Shown in pieces: positions 1-9,459 of a stretch of DNA of 64,000 bases (its first letter is position 1; each line of letters opens with the position of its first letter). This DNA is from CAVQBJ01 sp963724405 (GTDB lineage: Bacteria; Actinomycetota; Thermoleophilia; Solirubrobacterales; Solirubrobacteraceae): NCBI GenBank assembly GCA_963724405.1, contig CAVRUQ010000003.1, forward strand, positions 1,860,001-1,924,000, read 5' to 3'. A model generated the notes under the pieces. It saw only the letters and a list, made by a program, of their open reading frames with translations, searched no databases and was not told the origin of the DNA. Position numbers and translations under genes: made by a program.

Positions 1-218
1 TCGCCCCGCTCGATCCGCGGCTCGTCGCCGCCGACCGCACCCCGGCGGGCATCGCCCGCGGGGTCACCGACGTGCTCGCCGACCCGGCCCTGCTCGAGCG
101 CGTCCGCCGCCGGGCCCGCGCGCGGGTCGAGCCCGCGATGAGCTGGCCGGCGATCGCCGAGCGCTTCCTGGAGCTATACGCCCGCATGCCCGCAGCGCCG
201 ACGAGATCGCGCGCGTAG
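1..218 (+). CDS. Glycosyltransferase, C-terminal end only (5' truncated by window)
   Basis: An open frame enters from the left edge (codons in register from base 3) and stops with TAG at 216-218. The ~71 visible residues run from a loop through 'GIARGVTDVLADPALLERVRRRARARVE' style alpha-helical sequence (quoted in part: DVLADPALLERVR) to WPAIAERFLELY. This is the usual C-terminal helix of GT-B fold family 1/4 glycosyltransferases, where the last helices pack back on the N-terminal domain. It is convergent with the polysaccharide operon on the other strand and probably belongs to the same surface-glycan locus. The donor and acceptor cannot be judged from this piece. Confidence 0.7.
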   Translation, partial: APLDPRLVAADRTPAGIARGVTDVLADPALLERVRRRARARVEPAMSWPAIAERFLELYARMPAAPTRSRA

Positions 219-232
219 CGGCGCGCGGACGT

Positions 233-1297
233 TCATCCCGGCGGCGGCCCCCGCAGCAGCTCGGCGATCCGCTCCGCCTGCGCCTCGAGGTCGGCATAGG
301 ACTCCACGAACAAGCGCCCCTTCGACCCGTGGCGCGCCCGCAGGTCGGGGTCGGCGGCGAGCGCCCGCAGGGCCCGCTCCCAAGCGTCCGGGGTGTCGGC
401 GAGCATGCCGGCGCCCGAGTCGCGCACGAGCTGCGTATTGACGCCCACCGGGCTGGCGACGACGGGCAGCCCGGCGGCCATGTATTGCAGGAGCTTGAAT
501 CCGGCCTTTGCGCGCGTGTACTCGGTGTCGAGCAGGGGCATGATCCCGACGTCGAACCGCGCGAACAACGCGTGCTCCTCCTCCCGTCGCCATGGGCGGA
601 ATTCCGAAGGCCCCGGCCACGGCCGTGAGCTCACCACCTCCAGCCGGACGATGCCCTCGTCGGCCAGGCGCTCGAGCACCTCCCGCAGCGGGTCCAGATG
701 TGGCAGGTTGCCCGCGTTGCCGACCCAACCGACGCGCAGCGGCGCTCGCCGCCGAGGATCGACGAGCGGGTAGCGCCCGACATCGGGCACCGTCGGGAGG
801 ACGGCGTCGGCCTGGCGCCCGCCGGGCAGTGCGGCGGCGAGCGCCGTGCTGCTGACGATCACGGCGTCGGCCCGGTCGAGCAGCCGCCGCGCCTGCTGGG
901 GTCCGTACAGCCAGCGCGCCGCCGGCGAGCGGCCGCTCAGCGTCACGGAGGGGACGAACACGGCGTCGTCGAGGTCGTATACGAGCCGTCCCCCGAAGGC
1001 GATCAGCGGCTCTACGACGGGCCCCGGTCCCATCGGGTAGGCACCACGCTGCACGAGGACCGCGTCGAAGCGCCGGAGCTCGCGCCGCAGCTGCGCGGCG
1101 CGCCGCACGTACCCGACGGCGTGCCCGCCAAAGAAGGCGACAGAGCCCATGCGGTTCCCGCGCGGCTCGCCCGTCTCGCGCGGGACGAGGGCCACCGCCT
1201 CATCGAAGCGCGCCGACAGCGCCGGGACGTGCGCCAGCGCCCGGTGGCGCGTCGACGCGTTGCCGACTCCGAACTGCGTGACGATCGCGACCCTCAC
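233..1297 (-). CDS. Glycosyltransferase, GT4-like
   Basis: This is a cytoplasmic/peripheral GT-B fold glycosyltransferase of about 354 residues, probably adding one sugar to a lipid-linked oligosaccharide. The N-terminal MRVAIVTQFG is the first Rossmann strand. A 'VYDLDDAVF' segment is typical of this group, and the C-terminal domain has RVGWVGN followed by GFKLLQYMAAGLPVVASPVG, the nucleotide-sugar binding E/K-x7-A-x-G-x-P-V region. The open frame continues upstream to 1381, but GTG at 1297 is chosen because the Rossmann strand starts there and its GTGA overlaps the stop of the upstream gene by 4 bases. It is the last gene of the minus-strand operon. The sugar specificity is unknown. Confidence 0.85.
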   Translation of the reverse strand: MRVAIVTQFGVGNASTRHRALAHVPALSARFDEAVALVPRETGEPRGNRMGSVAFFGGHAVGYVRRAAQLRRELRRFDAVLVQRGAYPMGPGPVVEPLIAFGGRLVYDLDDAVFVPSVTLSGRSPAARWLYGPQQARRLLDRADAVIVSSTALAAALPGGRQADAVLPTVPDVGRYPLVDPRRRAPLRVGWVGNAGNLPHLDPLREVLERLADEGIVRLEVVSSRPWPGPSEFRPWRREEEHALFARFDVGIMPLLDTEYTRAKAGFKLLQYMAAGLPVVASPVGVNTQLVRDSGAGMLADTPDAWERALRALAADPDLRARHGSKGRLFVESYADLEAQAERIAELLRGPPPG

Positions 1298-2433
1298 GTC
1301 GCCGTCCCCGTCGCGTCCGCGCCGAGTAGCGCCCGGGACCAGTCCGGCCAGCGAGCCGACCACGTCTGGCCCTGGGCCCACCGCCGCCGCTCGGCGGCGT
1401 GCGCGTCCGGCTCACGGTCGGCACAGCGGATGGCCTCGGCGAGCGCGTCCGCGCCGTCTGCGGCGAGCACGTGCGGCGGGACCTGCGCAGCGCCGTCGAG
1501 GCTCCCGGTCGTGACGGCGACCGGTCGTCCGCGCGCGGCGTAGTCGTAGAGCTTCATGGAGTCCTGTCCCCGGGCCTGGTCGCGGTTGGCGACGACGAGC
1601 ACGTCGCTCGAATCGAGCGCGCTGCCGAGGTGTTCGCGGGGGACGGTCCCGCGCCAGCGCACGCGTCCGCCGCCCGCCGCGAGCAGCTCGGTGAGCTCCG
1701 GCGCGGGTCGCTCGCCGTGCCCCGCGTAGCTGCACGGCCCGTACAGATCGAGCGTCCAGTCCGCCAGTCGCGCCATCACGTCGGCCATCAGCGGAGCGTC
1801 GAAGCGCTCGGAGAGCGTGCCCACGTACACGAGGCGGCGCGCGCGCGGTCGCTGTGCCGGCGGTTGCGCAAGCAGCTCATCGCCGACCGCGTTCGGTACC
1901 ACGACGACCGATCGCCCGGGAAACAGCTCGGCCAGCGCGGGCGCCACCACCACGATCTCGTCAGCCTCGGCGGCGATACGCCGGTGGAGCTCCTCCAGAT
2001 GGCCTGCCCGCCCCGGGATGAGCCGGCGCCAGTCGTCCGCGAGGTCGAGCACCCGTCGCGCCGTCCCGGCGCGCAGGGCCGGCCACTGCCAGGGCAGCAT
2101 GGCCACGCGAACCGTTCCGGGGTCGGCGAGGCGATCGAGCGCCCGCGCCAGCTGTGCGGCGTCGAAACGCTCCGCCACCGCGTTGCGGTGGCCGGGCACA
2201 AGCGTCGCTCGCCGCCACGCGACCACGCGCTCGCCGACGACACGCCGTCGAGGCACGGCGAGCAGCGACACGTAGCGGCCGGGCGCGCGCCGCAGCGCGC
2301 GCACGTCGAGCGGGCGCTCGAGGAACGTCACGTCGTGACCGGCGCCGGCGGCCAGGCGCGCGAGCGCGTGCTCGCGCCGGATGGCCGGGTGCCACGCGCT
2401 CTTCGAGCACAGGACGAGAGCTCGGCCGCTCAT
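1294..2433 (-). CDS. Glycosyltransferase, GT-B fold
   Basis: A protein of about 379 residues beginning MSGRALVLCSKSAWHP, which gives the N-terminal strand and first loop. 'RRLVYVGTLSERFDAPLMAD' starts the C-terminal nucleotide-sugar domain, and 'SMKLYDYAARGRPVAVTTG' is the conserved donor-binding helix. The open frame extends to 2598, but the extension is Arg/Gly-rich shadow sequence. ATG at 2433 overlaps the preceding gene's stop as ATGA, which supports translational coupling. It acts within the surface-polysaccharide operon, presumably on the undecaprenyl-linked repeat unit. Family membership is sound; the substrate is unknown. Confidence 0.8.
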   Translation of the reverse strand: MSGRALVLCSKSAWHPAIRREHALARLAAGAGHDVTFLERPLDVRALRRAPGRYVSLLAVPRRRVVGERVVAWRRATLVPGHRNAVAERFDAAQLARALDRLADPGTVRVAMLPWQWPALRAGTARRVLDLADDWRRLIPGRAGHLEELHRRIAAEADEIVVVAPALAELFPGRSVVVVPNAVGDELLAQPPAQRPRARRLVYVGTLSERFDAPLMADVMARLADWTLDLYGPCSYAGHGERPAPELTELLAAGGGRVRWRGTVPREHLGSALDSSDVLVVANRDQARGQDSMKLYDYAARGRPVAVTTGSLDGAAQVPPHVLAADGADALAEAIRCADREPDAHAAERRRWAQGQTWSARWPDWSRALLGADATGTAT

Positions 2434-3554
2434 CCCGAGAGCTCCGCGAGCAGTTCGGAGATCGCCGCCCCCGAGCGTCGCCAGGTCCAGTCGGCCGCCC
2501 ACGTGCGCGCGGCCTCGCCGGCCCGCTCCCGCACGCCGTCCTCCTCGAGGGCGTCGACACGCTCGGCGGCGGCCGCGGCCGAGCGCGGCACGATCCATCC
2601 GGTGCGCCCGGGTAGGAGCGTCTCGGGAAGTCCGCCGTCGTCGGCCACGATGACCGGGCAGCCGGTGGCCTGAGCCTCGAGCGAGGCCAGTCCGAACGGC
2701 TCGCGCACCGAGAGATACATCGTCGCGTACGCCGAGCGATAGGCCTCGAGCAGGTCGTCGTCGCTCGAGCCGACGCGGATGGCCAGCGGCACGTAGGCGT
2801 CAGCGGCCAGCGCGTGCAGCCGGCGGCGCTCCTCCGCGTCGTCCCGGGGTGAGACCACGAGCACCGGCCACCGCCGTCGCGTACGGGCCGCGGCGGCAAT
2901 GACGAGATCGTGCCCTTTTCTCTGGATGAGCTGTCCGACCGAGAGCAGATGGCGGGGCGGCAGCCGGTCTCCGGCGCCCAGGAATCGGTCGGCGACGCCG
3001 CAGGGCACGACCCTCGCCTCGCGACCGTACGCGGCGCGGATCTGCCCCGCCATGTAACGCGAGTTGGTGACCAACGATGTCGCACCGGCCGCTGCTCCGG
3101 CGTCGAGTCGGCGCTCGGCCGCGTAGAGCGGCCCGTACAGGGGTCGCGTGAGCTGCCGTCGCGTCGCGCGCGCCTCCGGCTCGTGGTCGACCCGCCGCGC
3201 CTCATCGCAGTAGTACAGGCTCGGGACCGAGCCCCCACGCAGCGGCGGCGGACTCTGCAGCAGCCGGCACGGATTCGCGAACACGACGTCGGGCCGCACG
3301 CGCTCGAGCTCCGCGGCGACGGCACGCCAGGCGCGCACGAGCGCACTGAGGTCGGCGTAGCGCAGCGGAGGTCGCAGCGCGTGCGGCACGGCCGGGGCCA
3401 GCTCGGGCCAGGGGATCACGACGGCGTCCTCGGTCACCGGCGTCGCGCCTCGCAGCGTCACCTCCACGACGTCGCCGTCGAGGTACGTGAGCTGCTCGCA
3501 CAGACGCCGGCGCGCACCGCCGGTGAGCAGGTTGTGGATGACCGCGATCCTCAT
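2430..3554 (-). CDS. Glycosyltransferase family 4
   Basis: A 374-residue GT4 enzyme. MRIAVIHNLLTGGARR is the acceptor-domain strand and Gly-rich loop. A 'SLYYCDEARR' stretch follows. LLSVGQLIQRKGHDLVIAA marks the C-terminal domain, and 'REPFGLASLEAQATGCPVIV' carries the E-x7-E pair that binds the nucleotide sugar. Its stop overlaps the next gene's ATG by 4 bases; upstream it is separated from the flippase gene by 25 bases. The start is the first residue of the Rossmann strand. It is a likely assembly enzyme for the polysaccharide repeat unit; linkage and sugar cannot be read from sequence. Confidence 0.88.
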   Translation of the reverse strand: MRIAVIHNLLTGGARRRLCEQLTYLDGDVVEVTLRGATPVTEDAVVIPWPELAPAVPHALRPPLRYADLSALVRAWRAVAAELERVRPDVVFANPCRLLQSPPPLRGGSVPSLYYCDEARRVDHEPEARATRRQLTRPLYGPLYAAERRLDAGAAAGATSLVTNSRYMAGQIRAAYGREARVVPCGVADRFLGAGDRLPPRHLLSVGQLIQRKGHDLVIAAAARTRRRWPVLVVSPRDDAEERRRLHALAADAYVPLAIRVGSSDDDLLEAYRSAYATMYLSVREPFGLASLEAQATGCPVIVADDGGLPETLLPGRTGWIVPRSAAAAAERVDALEEDGVRERAGEAARTWAADWTWRRSGAAISELLAELSG

Positions 3555-3579
3555 CGCTCCGGGGGATGCGTCTCAGCGG

Positions 3580-5055
3580 TCATGCGCGGCGAGCCCGCAG
3601 CGGGCGGAACTCCTCGGGCCAGCTGCGCAGCAGGACGAGCATGCTCAACAGGCTGGCCAGGAACACGACGACGGCGACGAGTGGAGCGCCGAGGAAGGGG
3701 AGCGTCAGCGCCGACGCCACCACGAGCGCCGCCGCGGGGCCCCGGCTGACGCGGATCAGGACGGGGATCGAGATGTGCCGCCGGACCGCGAACAGCGATA
3801 TCGAGCACACGAGCGCCTCGGTCGCGACCGTGATCCACGCCGAGGCATACACGCCGTATCTCGGGATGAGGATCAGGTTCGCCCCCACGTTGAGGCCGAT
3901 GGCGAGAACGGACTGCACGTAGAGCGGGCGCATGGCTTCGCGGGCGACGAGCACGTTCGCGGCCAGGTTGGTGACCACGGAGAGCGCGCCGAAGATGGCG
4001 AGGATGCGCAGCAGCCCGACGGCCGCGTGGTAGCGCGGACCGATGGTGAGGTCGATCACCAGCGGCGCGAAGAGGGCGACGGCGACGAAGGCGGGGACCG
4101 CGCTCACCATCAGCCAGTGCCAGATGCGCGAGCCCAGCTCGGTGCCGTCCTCGCCCGCGCGAGCGGTGCTGGCCAGCGCAGGCAACGAGCCGGCCATCAC
4201 GGTGCCGGCCAGGCCGCACATGACGATGATGATCTTCGAGGCGGCGGCGTAGTCGCCGAGCCGGGGCCCGGCGACGAACCAGCCGAGCAGGACGAGGTCG
4301 ATCATCCCGTACGTCCTCGTGAGGATCGCCAAGGCCCCGAGCGGCGCGGATCGCCGCAGGACATCGCGCCGGCTGGCGCGCCCCGCCGCCGCCGGGAGCA
4401 GCCGGTGGGCGGCCACGGCGATGACGACGCTGTTGATGATGCTGCTGGCGCTGACCGTGGCGGTGACCGCGACCGGACCGAAATGGGCCGCGGCCACGGT
4501 GGCAGCGGCGATCGCCTGGCAGAGAACCGTCAGCACGTTGATCCTCATCAGGCGCTTCGTCTGGTAGCGGACGAGGAACACGGCCGTCGCCGGGTTCAAC
4601 CCGTTGAACGCCATGCTCGGCGCGAGCACGAGCAGGGCCATGCCCCGCGGCGACCCGACCGGTGCGCTGAACGCCAGCGCGACCATGACGAGGGCGAGGA
4701 ATATCGACCAGGCGCCCGCGACCTGGTAGGCCGCGCGCAGGAGCGGACGATGCGTGGCCGGATCCTCGGCCATGTCCCGGCTGAGCATGATCGTGAAGCC
4801 GAGGTCCGCGGTCGATCCGAGCACCGCCGCCGTGGCGATCGCCGTGCCGTACACGCCGTAGCCGGAGGGGCCGAGAAATCGGGTGATGGCGATCGTGCTG
4901 GCCGCGGACACCGCGGTCGTGATCCCGAACTGGCTGACCAGCGTGGTCGCCGACGCCGCGACGCGGCGGGTCAGCGACGATTTCGCTGCGTCCTCGTGCT
5001 CGGCCGACGAGGCGTCGGGGGTCTCAACGGTCGTCGTCACGACGCGGCTCGGCAT
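3580..5055 (-). CDS. Polysaccharide flippase, Wzx/MATE-like (oligosaccharidyl-lipid exporter)
   Basis: A 491-residue polytopic membrane protein with about 12-14 hydrophobic segments. After a hydrophilic, charged N-terminus comes 'LGPSGYGVYGTAIATAAVLG', the usual start of polysaccharide biosynthesis (Wzx/RfbX) transporters, and 'LGFTIMLSRDMAED' in the second helix pair. Such proteins move undecaprenyl-PP-linked repeat units across the membrane. It lies among the GT, ligase and chain-length genes, as expected for a Wzx/Wzy system. The chosen ATG overlaps the acyltransferase gene by 32 bases; a GTG slightly inside (VVTTT) would shorten the overlap. Confidence 0.88.
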   Translation of the reverse strand: MPSRVVTTTVETPDASSAEHEDAAKSSLTRRVAASATTLVSQFGITTAVSAASTIAITRFLGPSGYGVYGTAIATAAVLGSTADLGFTIMLSRDMAEDPATHRPLLRAAYQVAGAWSIFLALVMVALAFSAPVGSPRGMALLVLAPSMAFNGLNPATAVFLVRYQTKRLMRINVLTVLCQAIAAATVAAAHFGPVAVTATVSASSIINSVVIAVAAHRLLPAAAGRASRRDVLRRSAPLGALAILTRTYGMIDLVLLGWFVAGPRLGDYAAASKIIIVMCGLAGTVMAGSLPALASTARAGEDGTELGSRIWHWLMVSAVPAFVAVALFAPLVIDLTIGPRYHAAVGLLRILAIFGALSVVTNLAANVLVAREAMRPLYVQSVLAIGLNVGANLILIPRYGVYASAWITVATEALVCSISLFAVRRHISIPVLIRVSRGPAAALVVASALTLPFLGAPLVAVVVFLASLLSMLVLLRSWPEEFRPLRARRA

Positions 5056-5749
5056 GCGCCAGGTGCTTGATGACTTTCGCCGGCACGCCGCCGGCGAGGA
5101 CGTCGTCGGGCAGGCTGCCGGTCACGACCGCGTTGGCTGCGACGGTGCTGCCGGAGCCGACCTCCGCGCCGGCCACGAGCACGACGCCCGCTGCGATCCA
5201 CGCGCGCGAGCCGATCCGGACCGGCCGGGTCCGGAACACATGACGCTCGTCGGGAGGCCCGTGATTGTTGTCGTGGATGCTCACGCGCTCTCCGAGCAGC
5301 GTGCCCGAGCCGATGCTCACGCGCTCGTGCGCCGAGATGACCGCGTCGCGACCGATGTAGACGTCGTCGCCGATGTGCAGCTCGCCGAGCACGATGATCC
5401 GAGCGCCCGAGTCGATGACGCAGCGCGCACCGGTGCGCACGACCCCATCCGGCCCGATCCGAAATCGCTCCGCCGCCCGCAGCACCGAGTCCGGCCCCAC
5501 GTCGAGACGTCCCTGTACGGCGTGTATGGCCCCGGAGGCGACTTCGCTTCCGGCCCCGACGCTGACCGAGCCCGTGCGCCTCACCCGATGCCAGAGGCCG
5601 ATGGGTACGCGCGCGCCGCGGTCGTCGATCCGCCCGCGGAACAGCAGTCTGCGGAGCGGCCGGGTCAGCAGCCAGGCCAGGCGCGAGCTGAGCGCCAATG
5701 CTCCTTCGACGGTCCGCGTGTGCAGAGGGGGGCTTGTCGATGCGCTCAC
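5024..5749 (-). CDS. Left-handed beta-helix acyltransferase (hexapeptide repeat)
   Basis: A 241-residue protein. Its C-terminal two thirds is imperfect hexapeptide repeats such as IGDDVYIGRDAVI and IGSRAWIAAGVVLVAGAEVG, which form the trimeric left-handed parallel beta-helix of the LbH acyltransferases. 'HDNNHG' is the loop found in WcaF/NodL-type O-acetyltransferases, with the catalytic His. It closes with GGVPAKVIK, the family end motif. It probably acetylates a sugar of the exported glycan. GTG at 5749 overlaps the upstream GT stop as GTGA. The N-terminal ~60 residues are basic and may associate with the membrane. Confidence 0.85.
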   Translation of the reverse strand: MSASTSPPLHTRTVEGALALSSRLAWLLTRPLRRLLFRGRIDDRGARVPIGLWHRVRRTGSVSVGAGSEVASGAIHAVQGRLDVGPDSVLRAAERFRIGPDGVVRTGARCVIDSGARIIVLGELHIGDDVYIGRDAVISAHERVSIGSGTLLGERVSIHDNNHGPPDERHVFRTRPVRIGSRAWIAAGVVLVAGAEVGSGSTVAANAVVTGSLPDDVLAGGVPAKVIKHLAHAEPRRDDDR

Positions 5750-7008
5750 GCTGCCTCCAGCCCGGTCGCCCTGACCGCGGCCGGGCCGGGCGCGTCACGG
5801 GCGAGGAGGCCGAGGGTTCGCTCGACCATGCCCCGCTCGGAGAACTCGGCGGCCGTCCGCCGCCGGCCGGCCGCCGCCATCCGCCGCATCAGTTCGGGGT
5901 TCGACAGCGCCCACGACGTCGCCTCGGCGAGCGCGTCCGCGTTCGCGACCGGCACGAGGAGGCCATCGACCCCGTCGCGGACGATCTCGGGCAGGGGACC
6001 CGCGTCGCTGGCGACCACCGGAAGCTCGGCCATGTGCGCCTCGAGCACGGCGATCCCGAGACCCTCGTAACGGCTCGGGAACACGAGCAGGTCGCTGGCC
6101 AGCATGAGCTCGCTGACATCGCTCAGGTGACCGAGCATTCGCACGCGGTCGCTCACGCCCGCCTCGGCGGCGCGCCGGGCCAAGACGTCGCGCTCCGGTC
6201 CCTCGCCGGCCCACACCCACCACGCATCACGGTGCCGGGCGACCACGGACGCAATGCCGTCGAGCATCACGTCGTGCCCCTTCTGAACGTTCAGGCGCGC
6301 CACCGACAAGACGATGCGAGCCGCATCCTCGAGACCGAGCGCGCTGCGCCACCGCGCGCGCGCCGCGGCTCGGGCGCGCTCGTCGGTGTCGCTCGGCACC
6401 CGGACTCCGTTGTAGATGACGGGTACCGCTCCCTCATCCCAGCCGAGCGCCGCGGCGAGGACGCGCCGGTTGTCCCTGGACACGGCCACCCAGACCTGGC
6501 CGCTGCGCCGCGCCAGCCCGTAGATCAGGCGCCGCGCCCCGCTGAAGGCGAGGTCGGGCGGAGCCAGGTGGGCCACCGCGAGCGAGCGTCTGCGGAGCAG
6601 GGCGGTCGCGAGCACGGCGCCCGGGGAGACATCCGGATGCGGAAGCATGATCATCGCGCCACCGGCGCCGCTCCTCAGCAACGCGCCGGCGGTCTTGGCG
6701 AAGTCCCCGAGGAAGCCGAGGGCGGCCTGGCGAAGGCCGCGCGGCGCCTTCAGGCCGATGCTCAGCACACGACAATCAGCGCCCAGCCGCTCGAGATCCT
6801 CGCGGACCTCGATGATCGCCGGCCGATCGGGGAGATAGACGACCACCGAGTAGCCTCGCTCGATCGCCCCCCGGGCCAGGGTGCGCAGGTAGACCTCAAC
6901 GCCGCCGTCCTCGGTGGAGGGAGACAGCAGCACCAGGCGCCGCCGCGAACGCCGGGTCACGAGGCGACCCGCGGGGTCGGCGAAACGCGCGCGATGGTGA
7001 CGGAGCAT
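5746..7008 (-). CDS. Glycosyltransferase family 4
   Basis: A GT4 enzyme of about 420 residues. 'RLVLLSPSTEDGGVEVYL' is the N-terminal strand with the G-G-V-E acceptor loop. 'VIYNGVRVP' closes the first domain, 'RIVLSVARLNVQKGHDVML' opens the donor domain, and SRYEGLGIAVLEAHMAELPVVA carries the E-x7-E motif. The frame is open to 7353, but sequence upstream of the Rossmann strand is not conserved-looking. I chose ATG 7008; GTG 6960 is an alternative that begins just before the strand. About 250 bases separate it from the polymerase gene, the largest gap in the operon except the one before the Wzz-like gene. Confidence 0.82.
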   Translation of the reverse strand: MLRHHRARFADPAGRLVTRRSRRRLVLLSPSTEDGGVEVYLRTLARGAIERGYSVVVYLPDRPAIIEVREDLERLGADCRVLSIGLKAPRGLRQAALGFLGDFAKTAGALLRSGAGGAMIMLPHPDVSPGAVLATALLRRRSLAVAHLAPPDLAFSGARRLIYGLARRSGQVWVAVSRDNRRVLAAALGWDEGAVPVIYNGVRVPSDTDERARAAARARWRSALGLEDAARIVLSVARLNVQKGHDVMLDGIASVVARHRDAWWVWAGEGPERDVLARRAAEAGVSDRVRMLGHLSDVSELMLASDLLVFPSRYEGLGIAVLEAHMAELPVVASDAGPLPEIVRDGVDGLLVPVANADALAEATSWALSNPELMRRMAAAGRRRTAAEFSERGMVERTLGLLARDAPGPAAVRATGLEAA

Positions 7009-7264
7009 CCGGGGACCTGGAACCCACCCGCGAACCGGGGCCTCGATCGATTCACGTTGCAACGGTCCATGGTGGTCAGGCGCGGGGTTTCGCTCGCTGC
7101 GGAGAGCATCGTCCGCAAGCGGCGACTGCTTGAGCAGCGACAACGCGGAGACGTACGCGACCCGCCGACCGGGATGGCCCGGCAACCCGGGCCGCGCGAC
7201 CGGCCGAGCGAAGAGGCCGCGTGCGGCGACAACCGGGCCGCGGGGAACGGCGTCGCAAGCGCCA

Positions 7265-8734
7265 TCACCGGCCGCGATCTGCCAGCTCCGGGACGGCCCG
7301 TTGACCGTCTCGTCGGTCGACGAGCGCCGCGACCAATCCGAAGACGATCGCAATCGGACCGCTGATCTGCACGTACTTGAGCTGGAAGTCCGTCGACCAG
7401 GCGATCAGCTCGGCCGTCAGGGCACCGGCGGCCCCGGCGACCCACACGCGGTGGCGGGCGAAGCTGCGGAAGAGGTCGCGCACGTAGCCGTAGACCATCC
7501 CGACGACCGCGAGCAGCCCCAGCACGCCCCCCTCCGCGAACAGCTGCAGGTAGACGTCGTGGGCCTCCGACGCCGAGTTGACCGCCACGCCGTACCTGGG
7601 CAGCCACTCGGTGAGGTGGCCGAAGCCGACGCCGACCAACGGGTTCGCCTCGATCGTCTTGAGCGTCGCGGCCCAGATGTGAAGACGCAACAGGTCGCCC
7701 TGAGACGTCGAGACGTGCGCCGCCGTGGGATTGAAGATCGAGGTGAAGCGTCGCGTCAGCGCCCCGGGGGCGAGCCCGAAGGCGAGCAGGATCGCGCCGG
7801 CCGCCGTGAGAACGACGAGCACGCTGCTCTGCCCGCGGACACGTCGAGGCAGCAACGCGAGGGTGACGACGGTGCCGACCCAGCCGCCGACCAGGCTCAT
7901 ACGCGACAGAGACAGGGCGAGGCCGAGGGCCGCCGTGCCCGCCATCGCCATCACGATCACGGCCCACACCCTGCGCGTCAGGCTGGCGCTCAGCGCGATG
8001 GCCATCGGGATGCACAGCGCCAGGACCTGCCCGAGCCCGATCGGATCGGGAGTCGCCCCCGACGGGCGGAACAGGCTGCCATAGCTGAAGAAGTACTCGT
8101 CCGACGTCGCCGTGCTGCCCGAGGCCTGGTAGAGGTTCAGCTGGTGCCCGGACTTGAACTCCCACACCGCGAGGGCCCCCTGAATGAACCCCGTGAGGGT
8201 CAGGGCGGCGGCGATCAGCGTCGGACCGCCGTCCTCGCCGGCGACGATGAAGGCGAGCCAGCCCGTGGCGAGCGTGACGGCGAGCCAGACGGCCCAGTAG
8301 CCAGGGTTGGTCGATGCGACGATCGCCGGCAGCAGCAGCAACGGAAGCGCGGCGGTCATCGGCGCCAGCGTGGCCGTGCTCCGGGAGCGTCGCGGCAGCG
8401 CGACGCACAGCGCGAGCAGGTCGACGGCGAGCAGCGGCGTCGGCTGGAGTCCCTGGAAGGTCAGGACGAAGTCGAAGGGCGCCACCACGATGGCGAGGAA
8501 CAGCAGGAACCGCAGCGGCGCCCTGATCGTGGCCAGGAGCGCGACGAGCGCCGCGGCCACGATCGTCACGAGGTACTTCGTGTTCGACGGCTGCACGAAC
8601 AGCGCCGACTCGAGCACCCCCGATGCCGCGAGGAGCAGCATGAGGGAGCCGAGCAGGAACGCGGCCAGGCGCACCCCGCGCCACTCATCCCCCGGGAGGA
8701 CGCGCGACCAACGAGCGGACGTCCCGGGGATCAA
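7265..8734 (-). CDS. O-antigen ligase / polymerase family membrane protein (Wzy/WaaL type)
   Basis: A 489-residue membrane protein with about 11-12 hydrophobic helices. A large periplasm-facing loop includes 'PLVGVGFGHLTEWLPRYG' followed by 'SEAHDVYLQLFAEGGVLGLL', the His-containing Wzy_C/O-antigen ligase signature. These enzymes polymerise or transfer lipid-linked glycan on the outer face of the membrane. The likely start is TTG at 8734, whose TTGA overlaps the stop of the chain-length gene. It sits directly after the Wzz-like gene, which favours a Wzy polymerase role; a ligase role is possible. Confidence 0.85.
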   Translation of the reverse strand: MIPGTSARWSRVLPGDEWRGVRLAAFLLGSLMLLLAASGVLESALFVQPSNTKYLVTIVAAALVALLATIRAPLRFLLFLAIVVAPFDFVLTFQGLQPTPLLAVDLLALCVALPRRSRSTATLAPMTAALPLLLLPAIVASTNPGYWAVWLAVTLATGWLAFIVAGEDGGPTLIAAALTLTGFIQGALAVWEFKSGHQLNLYQASGSTATSDEYFFSYGSLFRPSGATPDPIGLGQVLALCIPMAIALSASLTRRVWAVIVMAMAGTAALGLALSLSRMSLVGGWVGTVVTLALLPRRVRGQSSVLVVLTAAGAILLAFGLAPGALTRRFTSIFNPTAAHVSTSQGDLLRLHIWAATLKTIEANPLVGVGFGHLTEWLPRYGVAVNSASEAHDVYLQLFAEGGVLGLLAVVGMVYGYVRDLFRSFARHRVWVAGAAGALTAELIAWSTDFQLKYVQISGPIAIVFGLVAALVDRRDGQRAVPELADRGR

Positions 8735-9459
8735 CGTCTTGCCGGGGACCGCAGGACGAACGCGACGCGCAGACTGAGCAGGAGGACGACGACGAACGCG
8801 ACGATCGCGTACAGCTTGGGCTTGGGCGCCGTCTGCGCGGCCGCGCCGGCGGCATCGACGATCTGAAAGCTCGGCTGGTTGCCGGCCGCGTCCCGCAACG
8901 CTTGGAAGAGCGCCGTCTCCCGGCTGTTCGCGTTGGCAGCCAGCACCTGCGGCGGTTGGTTCGGCGCCGTCTCTCCGGGAAGCGCCGTGTTGCGAATCCG
9001 GCTCTCGAGCCTGATCGCGTAGGCGGTGTTGAACTGGACGGTGAGCTGGGTCAGATAGAGCGCGACGGCGCTGGCCGCTGCTTGCGCGCGCGCGACGGCC
9101 GCGCCGGCCGTGCTGGCCGTTGCGGTCACCTCGAGGACGTTCTGCGCCCCCACCGTGCTTCCGCTGATCTTCCCGCTGAGCGTCTGCGGCGGCACGCCCA
9201 ATGCCTTGGCCGTCATCGCCACCACCGAGTTCGAGCCGACGAGCTGCGCGTACTGTGAGGCGAGGTCGTTCTCAGCGGTCACGTTCGAGTCCGCGATGCC
9301 GTTCTGCGTCGCCGTGGCGACCCGGATCGTGCCCGACGACTGGTAGACGGGAGGAAGGCGGTGCCCGATGCCGTAGGCCAGGACGGCGGCGAGCACGGAG
9401 ACGGCGAAGCACGCCAAGGCGACCCGAAGCGGAAGCGGGGCTCGCGGCGCGGTGGTCAT
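8731..9459 (-). CDS. Chain-length determinant (Wzz)-like membrane protein
   Basis: A 242-residue protein with one transmembrane helix near residues 12-32 and a second at about 213-235, and an extracytoplasmic domain between. 'LPPVYQSSGTIRV' just after helix 1 is the Wzz-type P-x2-Y-x-S entry to the domain, and PSFQIVDAA precedes the second helix as in Wzz/CapA proteins. It lacks a fused tyrosine kinase domain. It should set polymer length together with the adjacent Wzy-like protein. Upstream, 9460-9682 holds no gene I can support. Confidence 0.8.
   Translation of the reverse strand: MTTAPRAPLPLRVALACFAVSVLAAVLAYGIGHRLPPVYQSSGTIRVATATQNGIADSNVTAENDLASQYAQLVGSNSVVAMTAKALGVPPQTLSGKISGSTVGAQNVLEVTATASTAGAAVARAQAAASAVALYLTQLTVQFNTAYAIRLESRIRNTALPGETAPNQPPQVLAANANSRETALFQALRDAAGNQPSFQIVDAAGAAAQTAPKPKLYAIVAFVVVLLLSLRVAFVLRSPARR

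Noticed and set aside
3487..5070. Long plus-strand open frame (527 codons) opposite the flippase gene
   Set aside because: It is rich in Arg, Gly, His and Asp with no hydrophobic core, the usual mirror image of a high-GC membrane-protein gene on the other strand.
7130..8866. Plus-strand open frame of 578 codons
   Set aside because: It is a shadow of the O-antigen ligase gene; low-complexity Arg/Gly/Asp composition and no motif.
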